A DNA stretch of 10,433 nt from Acidobacteriota bacterium. GTDB lineage: Bacteria > Acidobacteriota > Aminicenantia > UBA2199. Numbering within the stretch: position 1 is the first letter of the stretch; each line of letters begins with the position of its first letter. The DNA is taken from positions 1 through 10,433 of the forward strand of contig JAKAGC010000078.1 in the NCBI GenBank assembly GCA_021817755.1, read 5' to 3'. Positions 1 through 7,700 of this stretch are shown piece by piece. The translations under genes and the position numbers were made by a program. The notes beneath the pieces were generated by a model. That model saw only the letters and a list, made by a program, of their open reading frames with translations, was not told the DNA's origin and ran no database searches.

Positions 1-6
1 AAACAT
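1..6 (-). CDS. ftsZ: probable start of ftsZ (first two codons only)
   Basis: Reading leftwards, ATG-TTT (Met-Phe) occupies the last six bases of the minus strand. It is preceded by AAAGGGGGG (minus strand, positions 20-12) and a 5-base spacer, a credible ribosome binding site. The upstream gene is the 3' end of ftsA, and ftsA-ftsZ is the conserved order in the division and cell-wall cluster. Many FtsZ proteins begin Met-Phe-Glu. FtsZ is the tubulin-like GTPase that forms the division ring and is tethered to the membrane by FtsA. Two codons cannot prove identity: the call rests on gene order, the ribosome binding site and the Met-Phe start. It belongs to the foreign GC-rich fragment at the left end. 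Confidence 0.45.
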
Positions 7-30
7 CTTATCCCCCCTTTCATAGTTGCG

Positions 31-52
31 GGAAGGCCGCCCCCGGCCTTCC
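31..52. repeat. GC-rich hairpin between ftsA and ftsZ
   Basis: GGAAGGCCG (31-39) pairs perfectly with CGGCCTTCC (44-52) around a CCCC loop. On the minus strand it is followed by CGCAACTATG and not by a T-run, so it is not a canonical intrinsic terminator. It lies just upstream of the ribosome binding site of the putative ftsZ and could be an mRNA structure or a small repeat element. Confidence 0.6.
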
Positions 53-70
53 AAATTTAAAAACCGTTCC

Positions 71-106
71 CCCTCACCCTACCCTCTCCCGCGAGGGGAG
101 AGGGGG
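71..106. repeat. REP-like palindromic repeat (CCCTCACCCT...GGGGAGAGGG type)
   Basis: CCCTCTCCC (82-90) and GGGAGAGGG (96-104) form a 9-bp stem around GCGAG, preceded by CCCTCACCCT. From general knowledge, this motif recurs between genes in many GC-rich bacterial genomes. Only one copy is seen here, between ftsA and ftsZ. It fits a GC-rich donor genome and contrasts with the AT-rich DNA after position 897. Confidence 0.6.
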
Positions 107-121
107 AATTGAAGGGTGCCA

Positions 122-433
122 TTAGAAGAAGCCCTCCACCCACTCCTTCATCCTGCCGAATACCTTTGCAAACAGGTTCCCGCCCGAGATCCTCCTGATG
201 TTGCCGGTGCCCGCCTGCTGCGCGCCGAATAGCACGAGCCCGACGCCGGTCGCGTACATGGGCGAGTTCACTATATCCACGAGCCCGCCGATATTCATCG
301 GAAGGCCCCGCCTAGCCGGGAGTTCCATCACCTGCTCGGCGGCCTCGGGCATCCCCTCCATTATGGAGGAGCCCCCGGTTATGACGACGCCGGACGCCAC
401 GCGCGGGCCGAGATCATCCAGTCTCGAAGACCG
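122..433 (-). pseudogene. ftsA: ftsA, C-terminal fragment (cell division protein FtsA)
   Basis: The minus-strand frame ending with TAA at 124-122 gives about 100 residues typical of the FtsA C-terminus: a GVVITGGSS phosphate-binding loop, then MEGMPEAAEQ, LPARRGLP, NIGGLVDIVNSPMYATGVGL and a basic/aromatic amphipathic tail (AKVFGRMKEWVEGFF) that would be the membrane-targeting helix. FtsA is the actin-like protein that anchors FtsZ to the membrane. A whole FtsA is about 400-420 residues, so roughly three quarters are missing. Similarity to the family stops near SRLDDLG (about 410-430); the open frame continues upstream to 577 but with low-complexity sequence unlike FtsA, because it runs antisense-frame through uppS. 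The neighbour downstream is the putative ftsZ start. The style of the sequence resembles Desulfobacterota or Nitrospirota FtsA, an impression not tested by search. Probably a fragment joined artificially and not a decayed gene. Confidence 0.88.
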
Positions 434-458
434 TCCCTCGTCCGGCGGCGCGTCCTTA
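428..458. other. probable chimeric junction between uppS and ftsA fragments
   Basis: Recognisable UppS sequence ends at RRFGG with a stop codon at 458-456, and recognisable FtsA sequence begins only at about 430. No FtsA N-terminal region precedes it, and uppS and ftsA are not normally adjacent in this way. The join therefore falls in or near this interval. The exact base cannot be set from the sequence alone. Confidence 0.6.
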
Positions 459-896
459 CTCGTCACGCCCGACACCGCCAAAACGCCGGTCGCGCCGCCT
501 GAACTCGTTGATCGCACGGTTGAGCTGCTCATGTCCGAAGTCGGGCCACAGATCGTCAAGAAACACGAGTTCGGCATAGGCAGCCTGCCACAGGAGAAAA
601 TTACTCAGGCGTTTTTCGCCTCCAGTGCGGATAATCAAATCGGGGTCAGGCATACCGTCGGTGTAGAGGTAACGGCTGATAACAGATTCGTCAATAGCTT
701 GAGCATCTGTCCTGTCTTGAACGATACGTTTGACAGCCTCCACGAGCTCATCCCTGCCGCCATAGTTAAAGGCTAGTCCCAATGTAATTTGCTTATTATT
801 GCTGGTGAGCTCCACCACTTCTTTAATTTTGTCCTTGATTTTGGTGGATAGACGGTCGGGTTTTCCTAAATGACACACCTTGATTTCTTTTTCCAT
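456..896 (-). pseudogene. uppS: uppS, C-terminal fragment (undecaprenyl diphosphate synthase / isoprenyl transferase)
   Basis: The minus-strand frame from about 896 to TAA at 458-456 gives about 146 residues of a cis-prenyltransferase. Visible family motifs, in order, are the LGLAFNYGGRDELVEAV block, the DPDLIIRTGGEKRLSNFLLWQ substrate-binding block, then AYAELVFLDDLWPDF and the RRFGG end. UppS condenses isopentenyl diphosphate with farnesyl diphosphate to make the C55 lipid carrier for cell-wall synthesis. The family is usually about 230-260 residues, and the N-terminal third with the catalytic Asp and the DGNRRWA-type motif is absent. The frame's Met at 896-894 is probably not the native start: the family similarity simply ends where the AT-rich DNA begins. 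The TDGMPDPDLIIRTGG wording recalls Chloroflexota (Dehalococcoidia) enzymes, an impression only. Identity is firm; whether the gene is truly broken or cut by assembly is inferred. Confidence 0.88.
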
Positions 897-2790
897 CGCA
901 ATTCTTCCACTTATCGGTGAAGAATCCAAAAGCGAAGGAGATAAGAAAAAAGAAAATCAACCCCGAGTCATTGAAGAAGTAGAAGTTTTAGCGACAGAAC
1001 CTTCTCAGCAGCCGGTTGCAACAGTATCATTATTACCGGCAAACCAATTAGAGAAAATCTCTCCTAAAAACCTTACGGATGTTTTTAATCAAGTTCCCGG
1101 CACCTATGTCACAGATGGGGGAAAAGGCGAATCAAATCTCATGATTCGTGGATTAGCAAGCAGTCGTATTACGTTAATGTATGACGGTATCCCTGTTTAT
1201 GAACCTTATTTCAATTCTTTCGATTTAAAGACGCTTCCAGCAACAGGAATAGACAATATCCAGGTGATTAAAGGAACCAGTTCTATTCTTTATGGGCCCA
1301 ATACGCTCGGTGGAATCGTAAACATAGTGACTAAGCGGATCGATTCACCTTTTCTCCAATTGGATGCAAACATTGGAGAGAATAAAACCACATTCCTGTC
1401 CGGTTCGGGTGGTTACAATTGGAAGAAATTCTCCTTCCTTGGAAATGTATCCTGGGATAAATCAGACGGCTTCAAATGGAAAAATGATGACAATGACCGA
1501 GTCTTAAGAACTCATAGCGACTATGATCGGAAGAATTTTGCAGGAAAATTCACCTATAATCCAACTGAAAAAAGCGAAATCATGACGGAAATCATGTATT
1601 ATACAGCGAATAACGGTATCCCCGCTTCTCTCAATTCACAGGTTTCGAAACCCAGATACTGGAATTTCAAAGATTGGGATCGTGTTCAATTTAATGCTGG
1701 TGCCATGTTTCCGATTTTCAATGATGGTATTCTTAAATTCCGTACTTACTATATTAATTATCATAACGTACTGGATGCCTATTATGATGAGGCTTTTTCA
1801 CGTCTTCAATGGGAATCCATTTATAAAAATAGTACATTTGGTTCATCTATTATGGGGGAAGTTCCTCTCTCTGAATCAAATCAGTTAAAATTCAGTACTC
1901 ATTACAGCCATTACAAAGTTCGTCAGCAAGGCTCATCTACAAGTCCCTGGGAAGAATACAAACGTGATGTACTTTCACTAGGTGTGGAAGATCATTGGTC
2001 TATTTCCAATCAATGGAAAGTAGTCGGTGGAGCCAGCCTTGATACAGTTAAAAATAACGAAGGTAAATACAAAACTATGGTCAATCCAATTGTAGGCCTC
2101 CGTTTCTCCCCTTCCGATTATCTATCTTTTCATACCTCTATGGCTTTTAAATCGAGATTCCCTTCCATGAATTCTCTCTATAGTTCTTCTAATGGAAATC
2201 CGAATCTTGTCGATGAAAAGGGGAGAATTTATGAATTGGGAATGGATTATTTCAAAAATATTGAAATCAGTACATCGGTATTTTACAGCAGTTACAAAGA
2301 TATGATCCAGGCTTACCGTGGATTGGACGGATATAAAACATACCAGAATGTAGGAAAAGCCGAAATATATGGTGTTGAAATTTCAACTCATAAAAAAGTA
2401 GGGATTTTTGATTTTTCTCTTAACTATACTTACTTAAATTCCAAAGAAAAAGATATCGATCAGCCTCTGGATTATACACCCAAATCCCAATTTAATGGAT
2501 TAATTACTCTTGGACAGGTCGAAGGATTTGCTTTGAATTTGTGGGGTGTAGGAGTTTCTAAATCCCAGGTAAAAGTTGGAAAGAATCCACCGTTTCAATA
2601 TTATGAAATCCCTGGATATGTAACTGTTCATACAAAATTGACCAAAACTATCGGTAATTTTACGATTTACGCCAAAGTTGAAAACATTTTGAACAAAGCA
2701 TATTACAGCGAACCTGGATTCCCTATGAAATCCAGAACTTTTAGTATCGGATTTAACTGGAACCAGGTATTCAAAAATAAATTTGAATAA
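880..2790 (+). CDS. TonB-dependent outer-membrane receptor, 5' end truncated by junction
   Basis: An outer-membrane beta-barrel importer that takes up a bound ligand (iron complexes, cobalamin or similar) using energy from TonB-ExbBD. Numbering from the ATG at 880: residues 31-39 (IEEVEVLAT) look like a TonB box, and residues 45-152 form the plug, with MIRGLASSRITLMYDGIPV and the IQVIKGTSSILYGPNTLGG block followed by VNIVTKR. The rest is barrel, rich in alternating aromatic strands, ending with VENILNKAYY and the terminal strand RTFSIGFNWNQVF. The terminal KNKFE tail follows an aromatic strand, as expected for barrel assembly. At 636 residues it is near full length. The ATG at 880 lies inside the foreign uppS fragment, so the true start and most of the signal peptide are lost; genuine sequence begins near 897. 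No nearby gene fixes the substrate. Probably co-transcribed with the gene 43 bases downstream. Confidence 0.93.
   Translation: MISFSIAILPLIGEESKSEGDKKKENQPRVIEEVEVLATEPSQQPVATVSLLPANQLEKISPKNLTDVFNQVPGTYVTDGGKGESNLMIRGLASSRITLMYDGIPVYEPYFNSFDLKTLPATGIDNIQVIKGTSSILYGPNTLGGIVNIVTKRIDSPFLQLDANIGENKTTFLSGSGGYNWKKFSFLGNVSWDKSDGFKWKNDDNDRVLRTHSDYDRKNFAGKFTYNPTEKSEIMTEIMYYTANNGIPASLNSQVSKPRYWNFKDWDRVQFNAGAMFPIFNDGILKFRTYYINYHNVLDAYYDEAFSRLQWESIYKNSTFGSSIMGEVPLSESNQLKFSTHYSHYKVRQQGSSTSPWEEYKRDVLSLGVEDHWSISNQWKVVGGASLDTVKNNEGKYKTMVNPIVGLRFSPSDYLSFHTSMAFKSRFPSMNSLYSSSNGNPNLVDEKGRIYELGMDYFKNIEISTSVFYSSYKDMIQAYRGLDGYKTYQNVGKAEIYGVEISTHKKVGIFDFSLNYTYLNSKEKDIDQPLDYTPKSQFNGLITLGQVEGFALNLWGVGVSKSQVKVGKNPPFQYYEIPGYVTVHTKLTKTIGNFTIYAKVENILNKAYYSEPGFPMKSRTFSIGFNWNQVFKNKFE
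890..902. other. probable chimeric junction between uppS fragment and main contig
   Basis: UppS similarity on the minus strand ends at about 893-896, where its N-terminal third should continue. Within a few bases the plus-strand frame becomes the exported N-terminal region of a TonB receptor, and base composition drops from GC-rich/mixed to AT-rich. Both genes lose their 5' ends at the same spot, head to head, which fits a ligation, amplification or assembly join better than evolution. Confidence 0.7.
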
Positions 2791-2833
2791 ATCTCCGAAT
2801 TAAACTTAGATAATAAAATATGAGGTCGGCAAA

Positions 2834-3916
2834 ATGAGTAGTAAGAATCGTATTTTTTTATATGTCATTATTGGTCTTATAATCTGTGGTTCAGGTTTCC
2901 TTGCGTGGGATGTATTCTCTCACCGGGAGTATATTGATGCCTTTACCGGTGCAACCCCCCAGGCTCTGGATAAAAAAGTTCCTGACGGTTTGCTTTTAAA
3001 AGTCAACGGACTTGTTAAGCAGGAGTATAGTTTTAACAGCCGGGCTCTTGAATTGATGGCGAAAATCCGGATTCGTACACCTGAAGTAACACCCTCCGGT
3101 GAGATTATGGGAGCCTATATATACACAGGGATTCCTGTTCTATATATCCTGGAAGGTGTAGCTCCGCAGAAAAATAAAACAGATGCATTCGATAGACCGC
3201 TTGATATGATTGTAGTTTTACATTCCGCTGATAAACGAGTCGTTCGATATAGTTATGGTGAACTGGTAACAGCAGATGATAGTCTCCCTGTTACGCTTGC
3301 ATACGATCGCTTACCCGTTTTGCCGTCCAAAGATCCTGAAAAATACAAAGGTAATAAATACAAAAACAATCTGGTTGGTTTAAAATTGATAGCCCCACGT
3401 GAAAAAAACATAATTCGTTGGTTAGATAATGTAATTGATATTACGCTTGAAAACCCTAAAACTCCGGATTACCTTTTACCAAAGATGGAAAAAGGGAAAA
3501 AATGCACAAGTAGTAGTGTGATTTGTGTTGAAAATGAAAAACAATGGGCGGCTTCTACAGCAGATTTACAATTGAAAGAGATTAATGATTGGTTCCGTAT
3601 CGGTCATGGAAAAGGAATTCGTTCTGAACATCTTTCAACTGTGACTGGATATCCCTTGATTTCGTATTTGAGAAAAAATTTCCCTGGAGCCGGACTGGAT
3701 AATGATTTTTATGTATTTATTGCTTGCGATGGATATAGAAGTACTTTTAGCAGTCGTGAGATTTTTGGCACTGCCGCAGGTGAGAATTTATTGATGATAG
3801 AAACATTAGATGGCCAGGCATCTGAAAGTGGACCTACTGTAGCCCCTGTTTCCGATTTTTTTGTAGATCGTGGGGTTTGGGGAGTATCTCACATTGTAAG
3901 AGTTAAGTTTGAATAA
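2834..3916 (+). CDS. membrane-anchored protein with two tandem sulfite-oxidase-like (molybdopterin-binding fold) domains
   Basis: 360 residues. A hydrophobic segment at 7-25 is an uncleaved anchor or signal peptide; C18 is preceded by II, which does not make a proper lipobox. Residues about 52-205 resemble the sulfite-oxidase-like fold: LLKVNGLV, a YTGIPVLYILEGV block, VRYSYGEL, then LKLIAPREKNIIRWLDNVIDITL. Residues about 245-360 repeat the pattern: TGYPLISYLRKNF, FYVFIACDGYRSTFSSREIF, then GVWGVSHIVRVKF. The first domain has no Cys at all, and the only others are C224, C231 (linker) and C298, so the Cys that ligates molybdenum in true sulfite oxidases is not evident; a binding role is more likely than catalysis. 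GAGG at 2822-2825 sits 8 bases before the ATG. The tight spacing to the receptor suggests a joint role in uptake or processing of a ligand at the periplasmic face (inferred). Confidence 0.75.
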   Translation: MSSKNRIFLYVIIGLIICGSGFLAWDVFSHREYIDAFTGATPQALDKKVPDGLLLKVNGLVKQEYSFNSRALELMAKIRIRTPEVTPSGEIMGAYIYTGIPVLYILEGVAPQKNKTDAFDRPLDMIVVLHSADKRVVRYSYGELVTADDSLPVTLAYDRLPVLPSKDPEKYKGNKYKNNLVGLKLIAPREKNIIRWLDNVIDITLENPKTPDYLLPKMEKGKKCTSSSVICVENEKQWAASTADLQLKEINDWFRIGHGKGIRSEHLSTVTGYPLISYLRKNFPGAGLDNDFYVFIACDGYRSTFSSREIFGTAAGENLLMIETLDGQASESGPTVAPVSDFFVDRGVWGVSHIVRVKFE

Positions 3917-3947
3917 TTTTAAAGATTACTGTACCTTCGAGATAACC

Positions 3948-3994
3948 GGGGGGCGTTTTGCATTAGCCCCCTGGGCCCCCCCTACAATTTTTTT
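3948..3994 (+). terminator. probable intrinsic terminator after the receptor operon
   Basis: GGGGGGC (3948-3954) can pair with GCCCCC at 3966-3971 or with GCCCCCC at 3975-3981. The second option is followed after six bases by a seven-T run (3988-3994). It lies 31 bases after the stop of the upstream gene. Two competing 3' arms and the gap before the T-run make it less tidy than a classical terminator. Confidence 0.6.
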
Positions 3995-4017
3995 ATAACT
4001 GAGATGGGAAGTAAAAG

Positions 4018-4046
4018 TTGAATTTATTGGAAATCGGATTTATAAT
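4018..4046 (+). promoter_or_regulatory. sigma-70-type promoter for the small membrane protein
   Basis: TTGAAT (4018-4023), a 17-base spacer, then TATAAT (4041-4046). The -10 is a perfect consensus, the -35 matches at four of six positions, and the spacing is optimal. Transcription would start near 4053, about 22 bases before the TTG at 4075, so this gene has its own promoter after the upstream terminator. Confidence 0.7.
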
Positions 4047-4074
4047 GAATTAATCAATAAAACGTGAGGACAAT

Positions 4075-4515
4075 TTGACAGATTTAAATCATGATGAGAT
4101 TCCCAAACCTTTCAAAAAAAGTAATATAAAAATCCGGATACGAACAGTAATACTATTAGTTTTTGGGACGCTTTTTATGATTGCTCTTATAAGGGATTGT
4201 AAAGCGGGAATTTTTTGTTGGAAATGGGGGTTAATGATTTTTATTCCATTCCTTATAATTGGATTTTGGATGAGAAAACTCGTTCCCATGCAAGTACATC
4301 TGGCTTCTAAATGTATTACTTTTTCCTTCGATAAAATCTATTTTTCTATTATTTTATTGTTAGTAATAATAAAAGCAGTAACAGGCCATATCCCTGTTAT
4401 GGTTTTTTGGTCAGACGTTATTATGTGTATCATCCTTGGACTTATGATAGGGCGTTTAAGCGGTATATGTCTCCGTGTTCGGGACTTAAAGAAAAGTCAT
4501 AATCTATTCGATTAA
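4075..4515 (+). CDS. small four-helix integral membrane protein, unknown function
   Basis: 146 residues in a family I do not recognise. Four hydrophobic stretches look like transmembrane helices: about 24-39, 51-66, 88-104 and 108-130. The N-terminus (about 1-22) is hydrophilic and becomes basic, and a short basic tail follows GRLSGICLRVRDLKK, so both ends probably face the cytoplasm. Cysteines occur at 42, 48, 80, 118 and 132 with no clear metal-binding spacing. The TTG start is favoured because no in-frame ATG lies near the beginning, GTGAGGA (4064-4070) precedes it by four bases, and a good promoter places the transcript start about 22 bases upstream. It has its own transcription unit between two terminators, so its neighbours say little about its job. 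The helical pattern and lack of frame disruption make a real gene likely; function is open. Confidence 0.75.
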   Translation: MTDLNHDEIPKPFKKSNIKIRIRTVILLVFGTLFMIALIRDCKAGIFCWKWGLMIFIPFLIIGFWMRKLVPMQVHLASKCITFSFDKIYFSIILLLVIIKAVTGHIPVMVFWSDVIMCIILGLMIGRLSGICLRVRDLKKSHNLFD

Positions 4516-4731
4516 TAATTCTTAAGAACTAATTTTTTTTTGTATTACTATAAATTACTGTCAATTTTTCTAATCATATGCGTGATGTTTATCCAAAGAG
4601 AATCCTTTTGATTATCAAGGAATACAATAGGGGTGAATGGATTTCATGTTGAAGAATAAGTGGAAAGAGAAAAATAAAGGATTCTACCAACAATATCAAT
4701 TAAATAAACTGTGAATTCGAAGTTTAACCAT
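4516..4731. other. non-coding stretch between convergent genes
   Basis: AT-rich spacer of about 215 bases. A nine-T run (4533-4541) follows the short palindrome TTCTTAAGAA (4519-4528) and may help end the plus-strand transcript, but the stem is too short to call a terminator. A 25-codon frame at 4637-4714 has a weak GGGGTGA before it and no recognisable product. No RNA gene, repeat or mobile element is seen. Confidence 0.6.
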
Positions 4732-4765
4732 AAAAAAAAGCGCTCCCGGGAAAAACCGGGAGCGC
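4732..4765 (-). terminator. strong intrinsic terminator of the C25 protease gene
   Basis: GCGCTCCCGG (4740-4749) pairs perfectly with CCGGGAGCGC (4756-4765) over a six-base A-rich loop. On the minus strand the hairpin is followed directly by eight Ts (complement of 4732-4739). It lies 17 bases beyond the stop codon of the minus-strand protease. The plus-strand direction lacks a T-run, so it acts mainly leftwards. Confidence 0.93.
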
Positions 4766-4782
4766 AGGGATTAGTATGCTTT

Positions 4783-7700
4783 TTATTGGATATTGGCTGT
4801 GTAATCTTCAACTTCACCATAAGTGAATGTTCCGCAGTTGGGAACAGTAGAATTGTCTCTCATTACTACGCGAATTCGAGTATTTCCGGTTAAAGCTGTG
4901 GAGGGAACAGTGAAACTGCCGGTTTTAGCAGAAGTACCTGAACCGGAATATACCTGTTCACCAGTGTCTCCAAAATCGCCATCTTTGTTATAATCGATCC
5001 AGACTTTCCAATATTCGGTATATTTTGTACTTTTGAATTTAGGAGTGAGTGTTAATGAAACAGAAGCACCTCTTGTCATGTTGATCACAGTGGATGTAAA
5101 ATCACTGTAATTGCTGGCGGTGGAAGTTTTGGTCACACTTCCAATTTTTACTGAGCTGATCCATTCATATGTGCAATTGGTAGAAGCGCAAGAACAATAG
5201 GTAGGTTCTGTAACAGTGATATAATTGGTCTTGGTGAGTGTATTGCTTCCTGCTGCATTGGTTGCCGTCAGAGAAACCGGATAAGTACCTGCTGTATTAT
5301 AGGTAACAGTTGGATTCTGTGAAGTTGAAGTTGAAGGGGTACCACCTGTAATTGTCCATGACCATGAAGTTGGGTTATTGGATGATTGATCTGTGAACGT
5401 AACGCTACTTCCTTTTACTATTGAAGTTGCACTGGCAGTAAATGCGGCGACTGGTGCAGCAAGGCTGGTAACCGTTATATAATTAGTCTTCGTTTCGCTA
5501 TCATTCCCGTATGCATTGGTAGCAGTTAGGGTAACCGTATAAGTTCCGGTAGCTGTATATTGGTGGGAGGGATTCTGTGCTGTGGAAGTTCCACCATCAC
5601 CAAAATTCCATGACCAGGAAGTGGGGTTCTCTGTAGATAAATCGGTAAATGAAACTGTTAAGGGAACAACTCCAGAAGTGGGAGTTCCCGAAAAATTAGC
5701 TGTTGGTGCAACATTACCGGACGCGACAGAGATTGTAGAGACATATGGAATTTTATTTTGAGCGGTGACAACGATATCTGCTGTGCCACTTGAGCCAAAT
5801 GGAGTAATCGTAATTGCTGCTGATCCTGAGGTCCCGATATAACCCGCACCATAAAGTACTCCACCTTTAGTAATACCCACATATGAACCTTCTGCTGCTG
5901 AAACTGTAATAGAAGTTGCAGAGGTTGTTACTGAAGAAGGATGAGATACACTATTGGTTGTAGGAATACCCAGGTATGTCATAACGGAAGGATCACCCAT
6001 TAGATGATATTCTTCCCAATAATATGCGGATCTGGAAGAACCTGCTTCTGTAACTGCTGTTGAGCCAGCAAACAACATCGAACCATTTGTAGTATAATGC
6101 AGACTTACTGCTTCACCATGATCATGGAAAAGTCCATCCAAAACTCCGATTCCAGTTTGAGCATATGTAGGACCCGCAGCAACGATGGAACCGTTACCAA
6201 CTGCCCACCAATAGTCTTCATCCCAATAGGTATAGTCAGAAGCCCCGATCCAACCGATAGCGCCTTTATTGGCTACCTGTAAAATCGCTTCACCGAAACA
6301 AGGTGTTGTTGCCACATCAGTTCCGAATGTATTGGATTGGCAAGAGTTTCCAATACCGAGGAAATATTTATGATTATTGGATATAGAAGGGATATCCGTT
6401 TTGAGAAAGTGAGGATCGGAAGGACCTTCATGAGAGCTATGAGCTGTATACATATAAAAACTAACGCCATTGCTAATTGTAGTAAGAATATCTGTTGGAG
6501 CAGTAGAACCATCGGAGGCAGGATATAACCATACATTGGATGTAAAACCATGAGCGGTATTAAAATAGTTGTTTGTTCCATAATTGATAGCGCCATTACC
6601 ATAGGTTGCGGCATAGCTGGAATCAACACCGGAAACCAGTGTGGCATTGGCAAGATAAGAATGATCCAGATTTGTATATTGTTCATATTCGAGAGTTTTG
6701 TCGATTTGCGGTTGTAAATCTGTAGTAGTCTGTGCTGAGAAACGACCATAATAGATTTCAGGGAAATTATCCCCAGTAAATTCACAATATCTTAAATCTG
6801 TAATATGGGTACCGGCTGAACCGGAAAAAGCGGGAATTTGTTGAACATCTCCAACAAGGAGAACAAATGAGGGCGCCGGATCTGATGTCGTACCCGCAGT
6901 ATAAAGTCCCTGTATCCAGGACTTTATTGCTGTTGTAGTTGTACCAATGGTATCCGTGTAACCTACGACTACTTTATAACCTTTTTTTGTCTTCCATTCG
7001 ATAAAGGGTTGTAATTGAGATTCAAACATACGGTTTGCAACAATAGCATATTTGATGGGGTATTTAACAAGGTCTGCTTCTGTTGCAGCAGCTTCGTAGT
7101 TTAATAGATGGTTGTTTACTGGTTCAAAGTATACGGATGCATATTTTTTCTTCATATTACGGGTCTTTTCCCAATTGGGGGTTGTGTAATTTACCCGAAC
7201 CGTAACCGAAGTATACACTTTAATTGAGTTTTGTGCAGGGTTGTATTCGATTGGAGAAATCGCAATACGTCCGATATTGGTGTCTCGCATTATACCAAGG
7301 CTCTCCACTTTAGCAAGGGGAAGCGCATACTTGTCTGTTTGAGAATAAAGTACCTTATTGAAAACAAATGGTACAGTAGTGAGATCCTGTGATTTTCTCA
7401 AAGATGGTTGGACAGGCATCAATGGAACAGTAAAATTGTAATCCGATAACTTGAATTCCATTGTTTTGTAATCCAGTACTTCTGTTTTAAGTTTTGAGCC
7501 AAATGGAACCGATATCAGTTTGTAAGATACTGGGAGAGTTGGTTCACCTTCATTGAATGAACGGGAGAATCCGTCGATTCGAGGGAGAACGAATACACCT
7601 GCTTTGGTTTTAACAGGTATCAATTCTAATTTCCCAATATCCATACGAACCGTTAAACCGTTTTCAGTTTGATCCAGAAGAACCACTCCCGAATCACTGT

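Noticed and set aside
10..20. Leftward hairpin at 31-52 as an ftsA terminator
   Set aside because: No T-run follows the hairpin on the minus strand; instead a ribosome binding site and a start codon follow, so read-through into ftsZ is expected.
434..577. Upstream extension of the ftsA frame to an ATG at 577
   Set aside because: The translation is Ser/Thr-rich and unlike FtsA, and overlaps the uppS C-terminal coding sequence in another frame; the frame is open by chance across the junction.
198..776. Plus-strand open frame of 192 codons
   Set aside because: It is antisense to clear FtsA and UppS coding sequence and has a Pro/Ser/Thr-rich translation with no family motifs; open only because of high GC content.
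1682..1888. Plus-strand 68-codon hydrophobic frame inside the TonB receptor
   Set aside because: Out-of-frame shadow of barrel strands, whose alternating codons give hydrophobic readings.
4637..4714. Possible 25-codon small ORF with GGGGTGA before its ATG
   Set aside because: Very short, Lys/Asn/Gln-rich as expected from AT-rich DNA, weak ribosome binding site and no promoter or homology that could be judged.
4711..4893. Plus-strand 60-codon frame
   Set aside because: It crosses the protease terminator hairpin and is antisense to the GEVED domain; no ribosome binding site.
6273..6785. Minus-strand 170-codon frame within the protease gene
   Set aside because: It is a shifted reading of the C25 catalytic domain; the main frame has all the conserved residues.
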